A stretch of DNA of 64,000 bases, taken from the NCBI GenBank assembly GCA_921293015.1, contig OV121081.1:22447158-22511157 (forward strand). The letters run 5' to 3'. Made by a program: the position numbers and the translations under genes. The stretch's first letter is position 1. Each line of letters begins with the position of its first letter. Below the pieces are notes generated by a model. The model worked only from the letters and a program-made list of their open reading frames with translations. It was not told where the DNA came from and did no database searches. The DNA is from Phorcus lineatus (Eukaryota > Mollusca > Gastropoda > Trochida > Trochidae). This document shows positions 11,445-23,870 of the stretch, piece after piece.

Positions 11445-11631
11445 CAGGATTTAGAAAAGGTGGTTGTAAACGCAACAAAGACGTTAAGAAACCCAAAATA
11501 AGAGACGTCAAATCTGATATTCCTTTCGTTAAATATAGAATGAATGTTAGGAATAACAAGGTTTCGTTATTCATTTGTTTCTGAACAGCTGTCACGAATG
11601 CAACCATGTGAATCATGCCATCATTGCTTTC
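11445..11631 (-). CDS. candidate exon with hydrophobic (membrane-like) segment
   Basis: The minus-strand open frame begins after ATCTTGCAG|, a good acceptor, and stays open to a stop at 11383; an internal donor CCTG|GTGACA at 11444 would end it earlier. The text starts ESNDGMIHMVAFVTAVQKQM. It then becomes strongly hydrophobic (ETLLFLTFILYLTKG and SLILGFLTSLLRL), compatible with one or two membrane spans. AT-rich chance frames also tend to look hydrophobic, which weakens the case. It lies in the segment missing from the left duplicate. Confidence 0.25.
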
Positions 11632-12857
11632 CTGCAAGATGCAGTGTTACCCTTTAGTATAGAAAGTGTAATCATCACTCACGTGTACTTCATTTTGTTA
11701 TTTCCATTTGACTTCTATTGTACATGACATGAAGGAGATATCCTATCATCACAACAGTGAATTCATTTGTCTATTGAGGAAACGTATCCAAATAAATATT
11801 GTAATTCACAAATAGGTGTAATAAAAATCGTGAACATAAAAAATAAAGCAACCTTTGGGACACCTTGCTCATCTTACTTTGTACTAGATATATAACACTG
11901 TCTCGCTCCAAGATTATTGTAACACTTTCCCAATTATATCAGAAAGACGGACATGAAGTAAAAAATTCAAATATTGAAGGATTTTTAAAATTTTGCTCAA
12001 CAAACCAATTCTAAGGTAGTACCGATGTAAACTGAATGCAAGACAATTTTAATTGAATGTTATACAAGTGATATGTAAATGAAGAGACAAATGTTGGTAT
12101 TAGTCGATTTGTTTTGCCCTCTTATGGTGTATAAATGCGTAGTCAGATGATTCAATTTGTATCAGAAACCCAGCGATTAATGTATGTCGTGCAGAAAAGA
12201 AATCAGTCACCTTCGATTATAAAAAACTTTCTATTACTACAATTCAAAAGGATATTTATTCTTTTTGTAGCTGGTTATCATTTATGTCCCTTAAAACCAA
12301 AATTCAAACCAACAGCAAGTTCACTAAGATAGCATATTTAAGCTTAAAGGGAAATTTTAAGCGTATTGTGAGGCATCGTATATTCTATTAGGTTTCTTTA
12401 ACTCCAGAAAAAATATTGTGATATTTAGTATGATATTTAGCTATTTGAAATGTCAACCGCACAATACTATATAGACATATGCATCCCACGTTAAATCCGT
12501 AATATCTAAGGTCGTTTTTTCGAATGACATTTTACCTCTTGATCAATATAGCAGATACAAAGTGGAACGTTATGAAACACAACCTTTATAATCATTCTCA
12601 TAACTGCAAAAAAGATAGTATTTACAAGAAAGGAAATATTTGTATTGGTGTGTTTTTATATGTTATTATGATTTTTACCTTCTATGTAACTAATATCTCT
12701 TGGTGTGAAAGTTCTTAATTACTCTATCCTTTTCATTTGTTTGTGCTTACGATTTGTGTGTTGTGATAAAAATATCGGTCCAATAGAAGTTTTCTTTGTT
12801 ATATTATGTTTTCTTTTAGTGACAGATGCCAGGTTATCCTTTGATATTTTGGATTAC

Positions 12858-12968
12858 CTTTCACACAAAAATTTAGTTTCGCTGTTGTTTGTATTTCAAT
12901 CAGATATATATGAAATAGCATCACATAGATACCAAACTGACTTCTACTGTGATTATCAATTATGCATC
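12858..12968 (-). CDS. candidate symmetrical phase 1-1 exon
   Basis: The borders are the best in this part of the window. A pyrimidine-rich GCTGATTTTTCCAG| acceptor precedes 111 nt of open frame (two leftover bases, 36 codons, one leftover base), ending GTGAAAG|GTAATC. Phase 1-1 exons are the class usually shuffled in extracellular proteins. The peptide starts CIIDNHSRSQFGIYVMLFHI and ends near a second Cys (FCVK). The first and last Cys could form a disulphide, but no domain is recognised. There is no transcript support, and it may be a pseudoexon. Confidence 0.3.
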
Positions 12969-14147
12969 CTGGAAAAATCAGCAATTATTATTTGGCTGAT
13001 CAGCTGATGAGACGTTCACATTAAAAGGTCCAAAACATTTTAAAGGATTCGCACGATATATGCATCTAGGTAATCTAGATATCTCTAAAATGGTGTTCTT
13101 TTTATTTATCAAGAGCTGGGTTTTTGTAGTACTGGATTTTCATTAAACACATACATGAGACCGAGGAAGAAGGTTTAACACGGTTAGTCTGTTCATCACT
13201 TCTAGTTTGGTCTTTTTATTCAATTCTAACAAAGCATTCTGACAGACGGGTAGAAAACAATATCTAATAAATTTATGTATTCCTACACGGTTTATACACT
13301 CTTTCTTTTTCATTGGTTTGAAGTGTTAAGTATTCTGCAGAGAATTATCAATCTTACTGCTTGTTGAAAAGGGTTATCATGCCTTAATGTCGACATTGTT
13401 TTACACTAATCTGTCTTACTAGATCAGAACTACCTAAATGTCTATGATAAAATCCTTTGATGTGGCATGTAAACTAAAGGGAATTTGCGAAATTTAACCT
13501 ATATCTAATAAAAGTGTGTTTGGAAAAAGTTAAAAGGGCTAGTCTTTTAACAAAGGATGAAGAGACGCTCCACGACTATTCCAGAAAACTAGTTTAATTG
13601 AAGTAACTTTACTGAGGTTTCACAATTTATTTCAAGAATTGCGCATTTGTATCAAGTGTCATGACTGAGGTGAACTTTCTTTTAAAAAATAACCAACGAC
13701 TAATGACACAAATGTACATTTGAGATGTTCGAAATATTGGAAATCGAAGGGATTCTGAATTTCAAGATAATTTGCTTCATACCCTCAAAAAAGTACATTT
13801 CATAAGCTGCAAAAAAAATTTCAATGTCAGTTATAAACATGGATGACCACCTGTCAGCGATTCTAGGTAAATGCCTGAGAGAAAGGGTATGAAAGGAGCT
13901 TCATGATACAAATTCGCTACTGGAGCAAATCTTTAAATAAAAGTACTACCTTACCAGTGATCTTACATTTTAACGTATTACAATCATGTATCTAATGCTA
14001 TCATATCATTGCCAGCTCTGCTCTTAGGTTTGTCACCAGATAATGAGGTTGTAATGTTCATGACATAGCAGTTTGAGATTTGATTGAAGATATCGATCGC
14101 AGTCATACACACACTATGTGCTGTTGGAGTCTGATATTGTGTCCTAT

Positions 14148-14650
14148 CTGTCGATATCTAATCAATTACGGCATTAAAGAATAAAGGTCGTAAAAAAACA
14201 ACTCACTTTCCAAGAGAGTTATTAAGAACAAATGACAAGGAGAGATTATGTAAGAGAGATAGACAATCTGTCTAACAAGGCATGCACTCTGCCATTAAGG
14301 AGATGTCAATCAAGTCATCAACTTTATGGACACATGAAGAAGTAGAGCTGAGGGTTGATTCAGTATTTGTTCATGTAAATCAATGGGCCGTTTATAGTTT
14401 CCCTACAAGTTTCTCAGTAACACTTTTCGTCGGAGCGAGATGTGCATCGTTCAAAATATAGCTAACTGTCGATATCTAATCAATTACGGCATTGAAAAAT
14501 GAAGGTCGTAAACAAGGTCAAATTCCAAAAGAGTTATTTCGAACAGATAACAAGAAGAGGTTATAGAGAAGGTTAGATGGTCCGTGTAACAAGACATGCC
14601 CTGTCATTAAGGAGATGCCATTCAAGTCATCAACTCTATGGAAATATGAA
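14148..14650. repeat. block R, copies 2 and 3 in tandem (offset about 318 bp)
   Basis: The word CTGTCGATATCTAATCAATT begins at 14148 and again at 14466, and the following 180 bp repeat with substitutions (AAGGTCGTAAA, AAGAGTTATT, AAGACATGC/AAGGCATGC, AAGGAGATG, AAGTCATCAACT). The second repeat is shorter and more diverged. Block R also occurs at 2100-2480 and at 17815-17950. Confidence 0.7.
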
Positions 14651-15613
14651 GAAGCAGTTTATCGTCGCAATACAATCTTCGACATGGTATACTTGGTAAT
14701 TCTGCCAGATTAATTCCGCTAGATTAATGACATAATAAGACATATCATTGGTCTTGTAACCATTGGTCGAAGTTAAGAAATCTGTATGAAAAATGAGGTA
14801 AAAATGTTCTTGATTAGAAACGTTTCACAGTCTTTCCCTGCATAAATGGAGATACAGTATTAATGGATGATTTACTATAGAAATCTTTTTAAAGTGTATT
14901 TAAATGTTTGTATACATCAAACTTTGTATCACAACAAGCATAAGGTTAGAATCATGTTACCAATCATAAGTGCATACGTTCTTAGCCATTTAGTTTATTT
15001 CATTTATTTTCGACGCACACAGCTCTTACAAAACACGTGAATTGACAGCGTCAGTAACTTGTCAAATTACCTCTGTTTTAAAGTGACAAGATAATTGGAG
15101 GTCGTTCATTCTCAAATCTTAAAATGAATCTTTTTAAATAAATGTATCGTAAGTACTATTTGACATTTCGGAATAATGATATTTGTAAATTTTACTTTAT
15201 AATATTGGAACTGATTGAAAAAATAGTTATCTAAAGTCACAGGTAATATTTCTATTAATTGATATCGTTCATTTATGAAAGTTATATCGTTACTAAAGTT
15301 TCTTTTGATAATTCAAATTTACATCATGTTAAGTTTAAAGTGGTAACGGCCAAATATCGACCTCATATCTACTAATGGGGATGGTAATGCGTCAGTAATA
15401 TGTTCAGTCCAGTACGTGACTGTCTATCTCCGCAGGACATAACGCGGAAGGAAGAAAATCTCTTATAGTTATTAAAACTAAACAATTCTTGTCACGTTCC
15501 GTCGTTCTATTATGTTTATTTCAAAATGTATCGGATGAACTAAAGTTTTGACATCTGCCATAATTGAAGCAAGAGGGATAAATTCTATATCATGTTAAAT
15601 GTTCAATCAGAGA

Positions 15614-15929
15614 GGGGGCGGGATAGCGCAGTGGTTAGCGCGTTGGGCTTCGGATCGAGAGGTCCGTGGTTCGAATCCCGCCAGGGGCTCGGCAACTTAG
15701 TCTGCAGTAAAGAACTGTTCTACATTCAGTCAGGTTTGGGTGCAATGCTACACTGAAATTCAGCGCAGTACCACCCATGGTTCGCTAGTTCCAGCCGATG
15801 CTCACAGGTTTCACCGCAATGCATATCCACTATAGTGTTGCGGGCTTTCTCCCTGCAATAATACTAGCAGCCGCGATATAAGTGAAATAATCTTGAAAGC
15901 GGCGTAAAACACCAACTCACCTCACCTCT
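15614..15929 (+). mobile_element. full-length tRNA-derived SINE with target-site duplication
   Basis: About 316 bp. The 5' tRNA-like head contains an RNA polymerase III A box TAGCGCAGTGG (15624-15634) and a B box GGTTCGAATCC (15668-15678). A conserved body follows (GCTACACTGAAATTCAGCGC, GTACCACCCATGGTTCGCTA, ATACTAGCAGCCGCGATATA), ending AAGCGGCGTAAAACACCAAC then CTCAC repeats. The 8-bp direct repeat ATCAGAGA flanks it at 15606-15613 and 15930-15937, the expected LINE-mediated target duplication. A second, 5'-truncated copy of the same family lies inverted at 53631-53860. It is not a functional tRNA gene, since the head is fused to the body. Confidence 0.9.
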
Positions 15930-15937
15930 ATCAGAGA

Positions 15938-17640
15938 TTTAAAGATTGAAACAAAACTATCTATCGTCACTTCATTTTAATTCTCTTTACTGAGAGTCGT
16001 GTGTCTTAAACGTAAATCCTCTGGTGCTGTTCCCAAAGGATAAATCTAATGAACAATTTTATTCACAAGGGCCACATGACGAGTGGATTGAAATGAGTGT
16101 CCTTTTCCTTAGCGTATTTTGTTTCGCTATTATACAAGTAAAAGATAAGTAATGCCTTTTAAATGAACTGAAATACAGATCTGCTAAACAAGAGTTATTA
16201 CTGGGGAAACCTTTCAAAAGTGTTTTTAATTTCAAATTTCAATTATTGACTTGATATTGCATAATCTATAACAAACAAACAAACAATCGTGAGCCAAAGA
16301 TGTTGAAAAATAAAATGAAACGTGCTTAATGACAGACGATTATAGGATACCATAGAAAGATTTCATTATCACTCATATACCAAGTCCTCCTTTAACGAAG
16401 CCTAGAGTTGCAATGTTAATGAATTTCAGTTAAGGGTAACCTTTGTAAAGGAGGCCCTGGACATAATTGAAAGTATGAACAGCTTTCAATCCTCATGGGT
16501 GCTTGGATTTTGAATATTCTTAAATGCAATGATCAATGACATCAATAATTTTCAAATAGAAAATATAACACTCTTCGATGATGAGTATCAACACTAAATA
16601 TATCATCGTTGGACAAATTGATATCTTTATTCTTAAAAGATTAATAACCCGAGTGCAATGTCAGACAAATACACTGGCCCTGTAAGGAAGAGGGTCATTA
16701 TGAGAAATAGTTGGCCCAACATAGAGACGTCAGAACAGTGTTAATACACTATATATAGCTCATATAACTGCTATGTTAGCATATGAAGTTAATAGAAGCT
16801 TCATTTCATGAAAGATAAGCACTTTCGAAAATTTACTCGTGAATAACATTCCCTAAAATAAGTATTAGTTATCACAACCATCATCACCTTAATGGCCGTG
16901 CACCTTTAGAAATGAGAATATGAACTAAACAGGAATCTGATCCAGGTTGTTATGCAAAATTCAATGTAAATAAGTTACAAACAGGTTAGATAATGTATTG
17001 AGTAATAGAACAATTATCTGGTTTTTGCAGTAAGTCAGTTGGCAGCTGCATCGTGTAATCACACCTTAGCTCATCTAATTTGCCATCGTATTTTTATCCT
17101 TGATAAGAGACACACAATTTAAGAAGTGTCTTAATCATCATGTAATTGGTGAAATACAACCTATGTCTGCTGTTGATAGAAGTGCAGAGAAACCCAAATA
17201 ATGTTACTCAGCAAATGTGTTAGATTTAAACATGACGGCGCTTGATTGTTATCCTCGCAAAAATGAATTTTAAGATTTTCCTCCCAAAATTTAACAACAA
17301 TTGCTTTCCACTGCAGCTTTGATACATTTAAATGTTGGATATAAGTAATGTAATATGATTGTTTTGAATATCCTAAAAGTAAAAGGCAACATTAAACAGT
17401 GTTAATTCAAAAACAACAGTAATCGTTATACTAGATAATATTCTCAATGTTTATACACCGCTTTCCATTTAAGCGTTCGAAAAGTTAATTAACATATCGT
17501 TCTTTTGATTTGAAAGCACTTAAAATATATAATGTGGTCGTTGACGTGGTGTTACAATAACTTGACGTAAAAGATTATCACATAAAACAACCAAAAAATT
17601 CCCTCAATATTAAGTGGTCGTTATTTACAAACAGGAGAAT
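15938..17640. other. intergenic, nothing firm
   Basis: AT-rich DNA without a convincing open frame. A short (CAAA)n run lies at about 16270-16285. No inverted or direct repeat with a partner in this window was noticed. Confidence 0.5.
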
Positions 17641-17814
17641 GAGAACAATAAACTGTTCTTCGTGTAAACAAAAAATCCTGTGCCAAAGACTTTAAAGCTG
17701 GATTGTCATTTACAAATATTCATAAATGATGCAGTCATTCTTCATCAGAAGAATACTTCTCTCTTGTACACACACATATTTTCTATGAAGTCAATGAAAC
17801 AGCGGAGATCAGAG

Positions 17815-17950
17815 GGAATGTCAGAGGACCTATCTAGCAAGGCTTGTATTCCACCATTATTGAGATACCTTATGAAGTTATCATATTCATCAGCACATAC
17901 AAAGGCAGAGGAGAGGACTGAATGAGGTTGATGAGTCATTGGGCTATGTC
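17815..17950. repeat. block R, diverged copy 4
   Basis: It aligns by eye with 2240-2345 and 14265-14360 (CTAGCAAGGCTTGTATTCCACC against CTAACAAGGCATGCTCTGCC, then GAGGACTGAATGAGG against GAGCTGAGGATTGAT). On the minus strand the fourth copy is open for 64 codons (17745-17939, containing DEYDNFIRYLNNGGIQALLD). Copies 1 and 2 keep a similar word, HALLDRL, in that orientation. This suggests that the block derives from coding DNA read on the minus strand. The family is unknown. Confidence 0.4.
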
Positions 17951-18619
17951 TGTCATGAACTAAGAGAGTCTGGCACTTGCTTCCTTTGTGTTTCTGCTCA
18001 TATTCCTTGAGTACAACATCAATAATAATTCATTGTGTATGGCATTTGGATTATCAAAACTTGTCTTTTCCTTCAGCCTTTTGATCCCGTTTTTCCTCAT
18101 TTGCCTGCGCTCTTTCATCCACGTGTTAACTCGAATATTGTTGAAAACAGGTTGAAACTAAACTCACTCAATTCAGGTTTTATGTTTTACTTATGATAAA
18201 TGTTTTGTTCATGTACTGCCTTGATAAATGTTCAAATAAATGCAATTCAGTTAATTCATCCTTCGTAAAAGCGCGCGAATAGTAATAGTGTTATATCACA
18301 TTTTCTCATAATTGCATACAGCTTTCATTATGTTTTCAAACAAAAATTGATGAAACCGTGCATTTAATAATATCGCTATGCAGCATATCGATTCCTGATT
18401 GATATAACGTGAATAATAGTTCGCTCCGATAATTGTTCATACAGGCTTCTATTTCCAAGGTGGAAGATTTCTCTAATGCTGTTAGTAATGAGGCAATTCT
18501 CTCACTGATTGGGAAAGGTTACACTGGCTTATCTAAGGAGATCAAATAAAAAGGTTGCTACAACATATAAGATAATTTGGAAAACTGTCTGTGGTAATTA
18601 TTCCCATTAGTTGTTATAG

Positions 18620-19200
18620 CGTTCATTCTGACCATCTGTCTGTTCGTCCGTTCGTGCGTCCCAGAACTTTGTACGGAGCATATCTCCTAAATTATGCATG
18701 CTAGCTTCACCAAACTTCATACACATATCAGACATAATACCTAGGTGTCTCTTTTAAGGGTAAGACCTGCAATATAATTCTATTTTTGAGGGTTCGCTGG
18801 AAATATGAATAAAACATTGACTCAAAGAAGGTCAATTTACCTGGATCACATCTATTTTACTGCACATGTGGGCTACACCAAACTCAATACAGTTTAACCA
18901 TAATCACTAGCTGTGCCTTTATAAGGGTACGATTTATATTTGAGTTTCATCGTTTCGTTTTACCATGGAAACAAGATTTAAACAGTGACTAAATGGCAAA
19001 CATATGTTGCCTTTTTAAAAGATATCTACACCAAACTTGATACACATGAAACGTCAACCCCTTGTATGACTTTTGAAGGCGAAACCAATGAAGGAATTTA
19101 GTTTTGTAGTTTCAATGACACAGGATTTCAAGGACGTTATGTCGCAATGAACAATTCCCCTATCATATGCATAATAGATACACCATGGAAACAGTGAAAG
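18620..19200. repeat. dispersed element with internal ~155-165 bp degenerate repeats
   Basis: It opens with TCTGTTCGTCCGTTCGTGCG and CCCAGAACTTTGTACGGAGC. A motif of the type CACCAAACTTCATACACAT then recurs at about 18711, 18876 and 19029, each about 155-165 bp apart. TTTTAAGGGTAAGACC / TATAAGGGTACGA and CATGGAAACA phrases keep the same register. I associate this GTCCGTCCGTCC...GGAGCATATCTCC family with mollusc genomes, from memory. It has no ORF. Its end points are uncertain. Confidence 0.65.
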
Positions 19201-21690
19201 AAAAGAGACAATTATATTTTGTTATGATATGTCTCTAAAGACAAAAAACACATCTAATTAATTAAGAATTCTTTCGTCCAGATCTTAGTTAAGAAAGCAT
19301 GTATTTATTAGGATATGATTTGGAAAGTTGACAACGCTACAAAACGCCTCTCAAACAGTAAACTCATTCTGATGAAGGGGTCTAACATGTAATTACCAAA
19401 TTCTGCTCCTACGGCTGCCTACAGTTTCTCCCTTTTTTGTCGTTAAATTTTAACCCACTGTTAATCAATTCACATTGATGTGCAGTATCCTATATTAAGA
19501 AGTACTTTTAATATTTGTATGTTCATTGGTTTCACTAATACATCACATCATCACACCATCTGAAACCGTGATTGAAACAAAAAAGTGTATTGTTAAAACT
19601 ATTCATATGTGAACTGGAAATAATAACAGGAATCTAAAAGCAAATTGCAAGCTGAACCATCCTTAGTAAGGATCCAGGACTGTTCAAACTAGAAAACAAT
19701 ATCAACCGATGTACACCATCAGAGTCCATGTTCAATGTCCATTTCGCTGCTCCTGTTTGACACCTGTCTTATATACAGTATTTTAAGGAGTTCATATTAA
19801 AATCAACTACCAAAGCCAATTTAAATTATTTTGAGTGTGCAATATTTGCTGATTCGGCCGGCAATTGATAAAAAAATAGATCCAAATGAACTATTGAACA
19901 TTAGTGAGGTCCCATTCCGAAAAGTTTTATGTATGCATGGCCAACTTGCTAATAAAAAATCTTCAACTTTACGTTATTACCTGACTACAGAAAAAATTAC
20001 ATCACTAATGGTTAACTGTTAAAATAATGTGATATTGAATATCTTGGAAGATTTCGTCCGTAGGGTTGGTAAGTAAAATGTGTCAGAGGATAATCCTGTA
20101 CGAAATAGGATTTATTTATAAAATCATAGGATACTATCTATTCTAGTTATCAATTAGCTACAGTTGTTGCACATCGCATGCAGTATTATAAACAAACAAA
20201 ACCCAACCACATGCACGCAGATGTAATTATCAGATAGATGAGCAAGTTTTCTCTTAATTTCCCTACGTAAAAATGAAAATAATTTATTTATCTTATTATT
20301 TATTGATTTAAAAGCTTTTACACTTTTATTGCAGATTTATTATGCTATAGATTTGAATTTGTTCTTTATTTATCAACTTTCCAACGTTAATTATTGAGGA
20401 TGAGATATTATGGACTTGTACAATCAACCAGCAAAAATCCTTAAAATTGCTTATTTTCAAACTCAACCAGCTATAAATACCTTTAAACTGCATCCGCTGC
20501 ACCTCTGCACCACATAATTGTTCAAGAACGCATTGAAAAATAAAATGGCGAAATCAATGCAGCCAGGTTAATGATCTGTGAAATGAGGCTTATAACTGAG
20601 GAGATATATCAAGCACAACATTTAACGCAAATCTTATGATTTTATGATTATGAGAGGCCTTGTTTTAGTCTTGAAGGTGCAAGCACACATGCAATATATG
20701 AAGGTTATGGATTTTCTATTATGTTCAGTTGACGGGTAATTGATCTTGGTAATTGTTTTTATATGATAAAACAAATTTGAATTTTAAATCTGGAGCGATG
20801 CATGCGTCTCTGTTACAATGTCAAATGTAATTTCTGAAACACATTAACAATGAATGTGAGACAGCGATGACAAAACTATTATGATTTATCGCTATCAAAG
20901 AAAGCCGTCTGTATTCTGAAACAATCGTTGGTAACAGTAGTCTTTCTTCATTGTTAGTTGATGTACTTAACTTAGGTATGGGAAGCTTTAATCTAAGAAG
21001 ATTGAAGATGATATTCACAGAGTTTCAAATCCGGTCTTTTCGCTGAACGAAGGAGTGAATTCAGATAAGATACGCCATACACTATTTAGAGGATATCATT
21101 GATTTAATAATTATGCGATCATAAAAGTTGGATTTATTGTTATAATGCACATTCCCTAGAAAATAGAGTCCAACTATGAATTCAAATGATTTCATAAATC
21201 ACAATTTACTCGTAATAGATTCCCTTTACAGTTTTGCTTTTCTTTGATGTATAGCGCTGACATAACCCCTTTTTGACATGGTAGAGGCCAAATAGCATAC
21301 ATATGCGTTGGTGAAGAACTGTATTTATTAACTTGCATGTTTCAGACATTGTATTACAGGACTTTTCACTTTAGGCTTTTGTTTTGTTTTGTCTTCTTTT
21401 GGTAAAATGGAAGAGAGCTAAATGTGGTCTGGGTAAGGGAGCAAGAAGTTTTTACAACTACAAAATATTAGTGAAATCACGCTTTAAGATAGAGCTTGTT
21501 TTTACCATGTGGATCAAGGTGAAGTGCCCCTTTAAGAATCCCATAATAAAAATACAGTTCATATACTTACATACATTACTCATTTATGTCATGTCTCTGT
21601 TTGTTGAAAAGGTTAACAATGAACAGAACGTATGTCAATACAATTCGCAGCAATTCTAGATAAAACCAGCTGTAACAGTATACGTCCCTA
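19201..21690. other. intergenic, nothing firm
   Basis: AT-rich DNA. A minus-strand open frame at 20821-21018 is preceded by a fair acceptor (CAATCTTCTTAG) and reads KLPIPKLSTSTNNEERLLLP, but it has no partner exon and no family match that I can recognise. Nothing else stands out. Confidence 0.45.
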
Positions 21691-21729
21691 GTTTCGTTAT
21701 TACATCTGGAGAATTACACACCTATTCAG

Positions 21730-22204
21730 TGTCGCGGAGTCGCAAACATCAGCCAAACATAAGAGAGCTGACCAACACTTCGAATCGCGTGTCAATGTAA
21801 TTGATCCGCCGTTCACTGATGTATTGCAGTGAATTGTTTCGGAAAATATGATGGCAACATCGATTCTGTGCAGATATTGTTGGCGGAACATTTGTATGTT
21901 ATGTATTTATTCATTTAAAATTTGGGACATAACAAATTATGTATGACAATCACAAATACCCTTTTCAGAAGAAAATAGACAATCGTAGGGCAAACGACAG
22001 CGTGTGACAGCAGCTAAGGTGCGAAAGAGGCTCGTCTTTGATTGGTTCAAAGCCGACTTCTTACCCTTATTTTATTGGTCGGTGAAAAGTTCGTCAAAAG
22101 TCAACTTAACATGACTTCAGTCAGTACTTCACTTAAAGTTAAGTACAGATCATTATAGCTAGTTTAACAAGATCGAGTTCGCAGCTTTTGAAAAATAACA
22201 AAAT
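21730..22204 (+). promoter_or_regulatory. CpG-rich promoter-like region with possible first exon
   Basis: CpG dinucleotides are dense here (GTCGCGGAGTCGC, TCGAATCGCG, ATCCGCCG, AAGCCGAC and others), in contrast to the CpG-poor surroundings. Two inverted CCAAT boxes (ATTGG at 22041 and 22074) stand about 30 bp apart. About 125 bp downstream is AAAAT|GTAAGTCTTG, a near-consensus splice donor (GT at 22205). A plausible reading is a plus-strand promoter with a short non-coding first exon ending at 22204. No TATA box is obvious. The minus-strand open frame at 21700-21891 inside the CpG-rich part could instead be a coding exon. Confidence 0.35.
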
Positions 22205-23807
22205 GTAAGTCTTGTCAGATGTGTATAATATTTGTCTAAAATCCGGTATGGAATGATCATACCCATGTCACCTCATTTTTTCTATGTTGTCATTCATATT
22301 TTTGTGAAATTCAAGTATATTTTTCCATACATGTTTTATGTGCATCATTCAGAAGTAGAACTGTATAGAAGGACTATATGAAGAGATTAGACATACATGA
22401 ACCTGATTATCTATTTCTGTTTATTTTGAAACTGCCAACTAACGTTAATTAGATGCTTTCTACGTCTACATTTCGCTTTGGCAGCATGGGATTGAATTTT
22501 GAATATGACGTTAGGAATAAGAAAATAAATTCTGATATCATATGTTTTATAAGGAAATGTAGAGCTTTCCTCTCACAGGTAGGGAGAATATCTTATTTTG
22601 CTTATGTTTTCGTTATAAAATAGCTGTAGGCAAATATTATTTTGCAATATGACTGGTAATTTGACTTCCTATAAACATGAAATTTCATTATTGATTGTTT
22701 GAAGCCATCTTGAGCTCGAAGTTCTATTTAAAATTATACTAAAAAAAGAACAACACTGGAGAAAAATATAAGACGAATGTTGATAGAATTCTGAATGCTG
22801 CCACTTCAACCTTCAATTTGGTCAATAGACATTATTATCGATTCAATACAAATAGCTTGCTGAGATTGAAATCTCTGTAGCCAAAGACACGAAGCTCAAC
22901 AAGTGCTGCTTATTCCTCCCATCAATCTCAGTTTCTTCATGTTACGATAATTGGTGACCGTTGTTTTCGCTAGGTAATGTTATTGGGAAAAGTTGTGCAT
23001 AACAGTTGAGGGCAATATGAATAGCATATGGTTATTCAGACAAGTGTCATTGAGAAGGAGAACAGATAATGTTATTGGAGTAAAATATTTGAAACCTATT
23101 GAATCTTGTTATTTTATTGAGAAGAAGTGATTTTTTTTTAAAAGTGCCGAAATAAAACCTATATATTATACATTACATTAACGATAAACAGCTAAAAGTC
23201 GGATTTTGAGAACGTAAACCGGACAATGACATGAACTAAACGTAATTCTTTTGGTGTTTTACAGCAGGCTATATATTCCATTAATCGTATTTTATATCAC
23301 GTTCTTTTGACTTTTGACTACCGTCATTTAACTACATGCATGTAGTATTCGATAAAACGTCTCACAATAATTATACAATAATATATGGTTATTAATTTTT
23401 ATGTAAATGGAAAACTCATCTTACCAGTTTCACTCTACCCAAACTTAGGTTAACATCCTGGTAATCCTATATAAACTTTATTGAACATAATAATTTTGAT
23501 TTAATTTTCATCAAGAAAATGAGTAAAACGTAATGGAATATCAGTGACATGGAAATATATTATTGATGAGAAAGAACTTCGTTTACTTTCGTTGGAAAGC
23601 CATTTTGCGGATATTTTTAATGATATTTTGGAGGGCAATACGGTGAAAAGACACAATTGTTAATGCTTGCCAAAAAACATATCCTCAATTTTATATAAAT
23701 GCTGCTTTGTTTAAATATGTCATATCTATGTTTTTATTATCATATGTTTTAGATTTTGGGTAAAGAGCATAAAGCTATTCTGGGGGTATATGATAAATTA
23801 TTTCCAG

Positions 23808-23870
23808 TATTCATTCATTCATTCATTCTTTCATTCATTCATTCATTCATTCATTCATTCATTTATTTAT
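23808..23870. repeat. (ATTC)n microsatellite
   Basis: About 15 tandem ATTC/TTCA tetramers with one TCTT interruption, ending in TTATTTAT. Confidence 0.95.

Larger units (their letters stand above)
10440..15380. repeat. segmental duplication, right copy (partner 1-3250)
   Basis: Collinear with the left copy through the landmarks listed there. It carries an extra segment of about 2 kb (10.8-13.15 kb) absent from the left copy, in which two exon-like stretches lie, and a local tandem duplication at 14148-14650. The divergence is clearly visible, with many substitutions and small indels, so the duplication is old. Apart from the candidate exons listed separately, I see no gene, RNA or complete transposon in it. 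Confidence 0.7.

Noticed and set aside
15614..15690. tRNA gene on the plus strand
   Set aside because: A and B boxes are present but the sequence continues into a SINE body with flanking target duplication, so it is a SINE head.
23331..23344. perfect 14-bp palindrome CTACATGCATGTAG
   Set aside because: Short perfect palindromes of this length are expected by chance in 64 kb and no context gives it a role.
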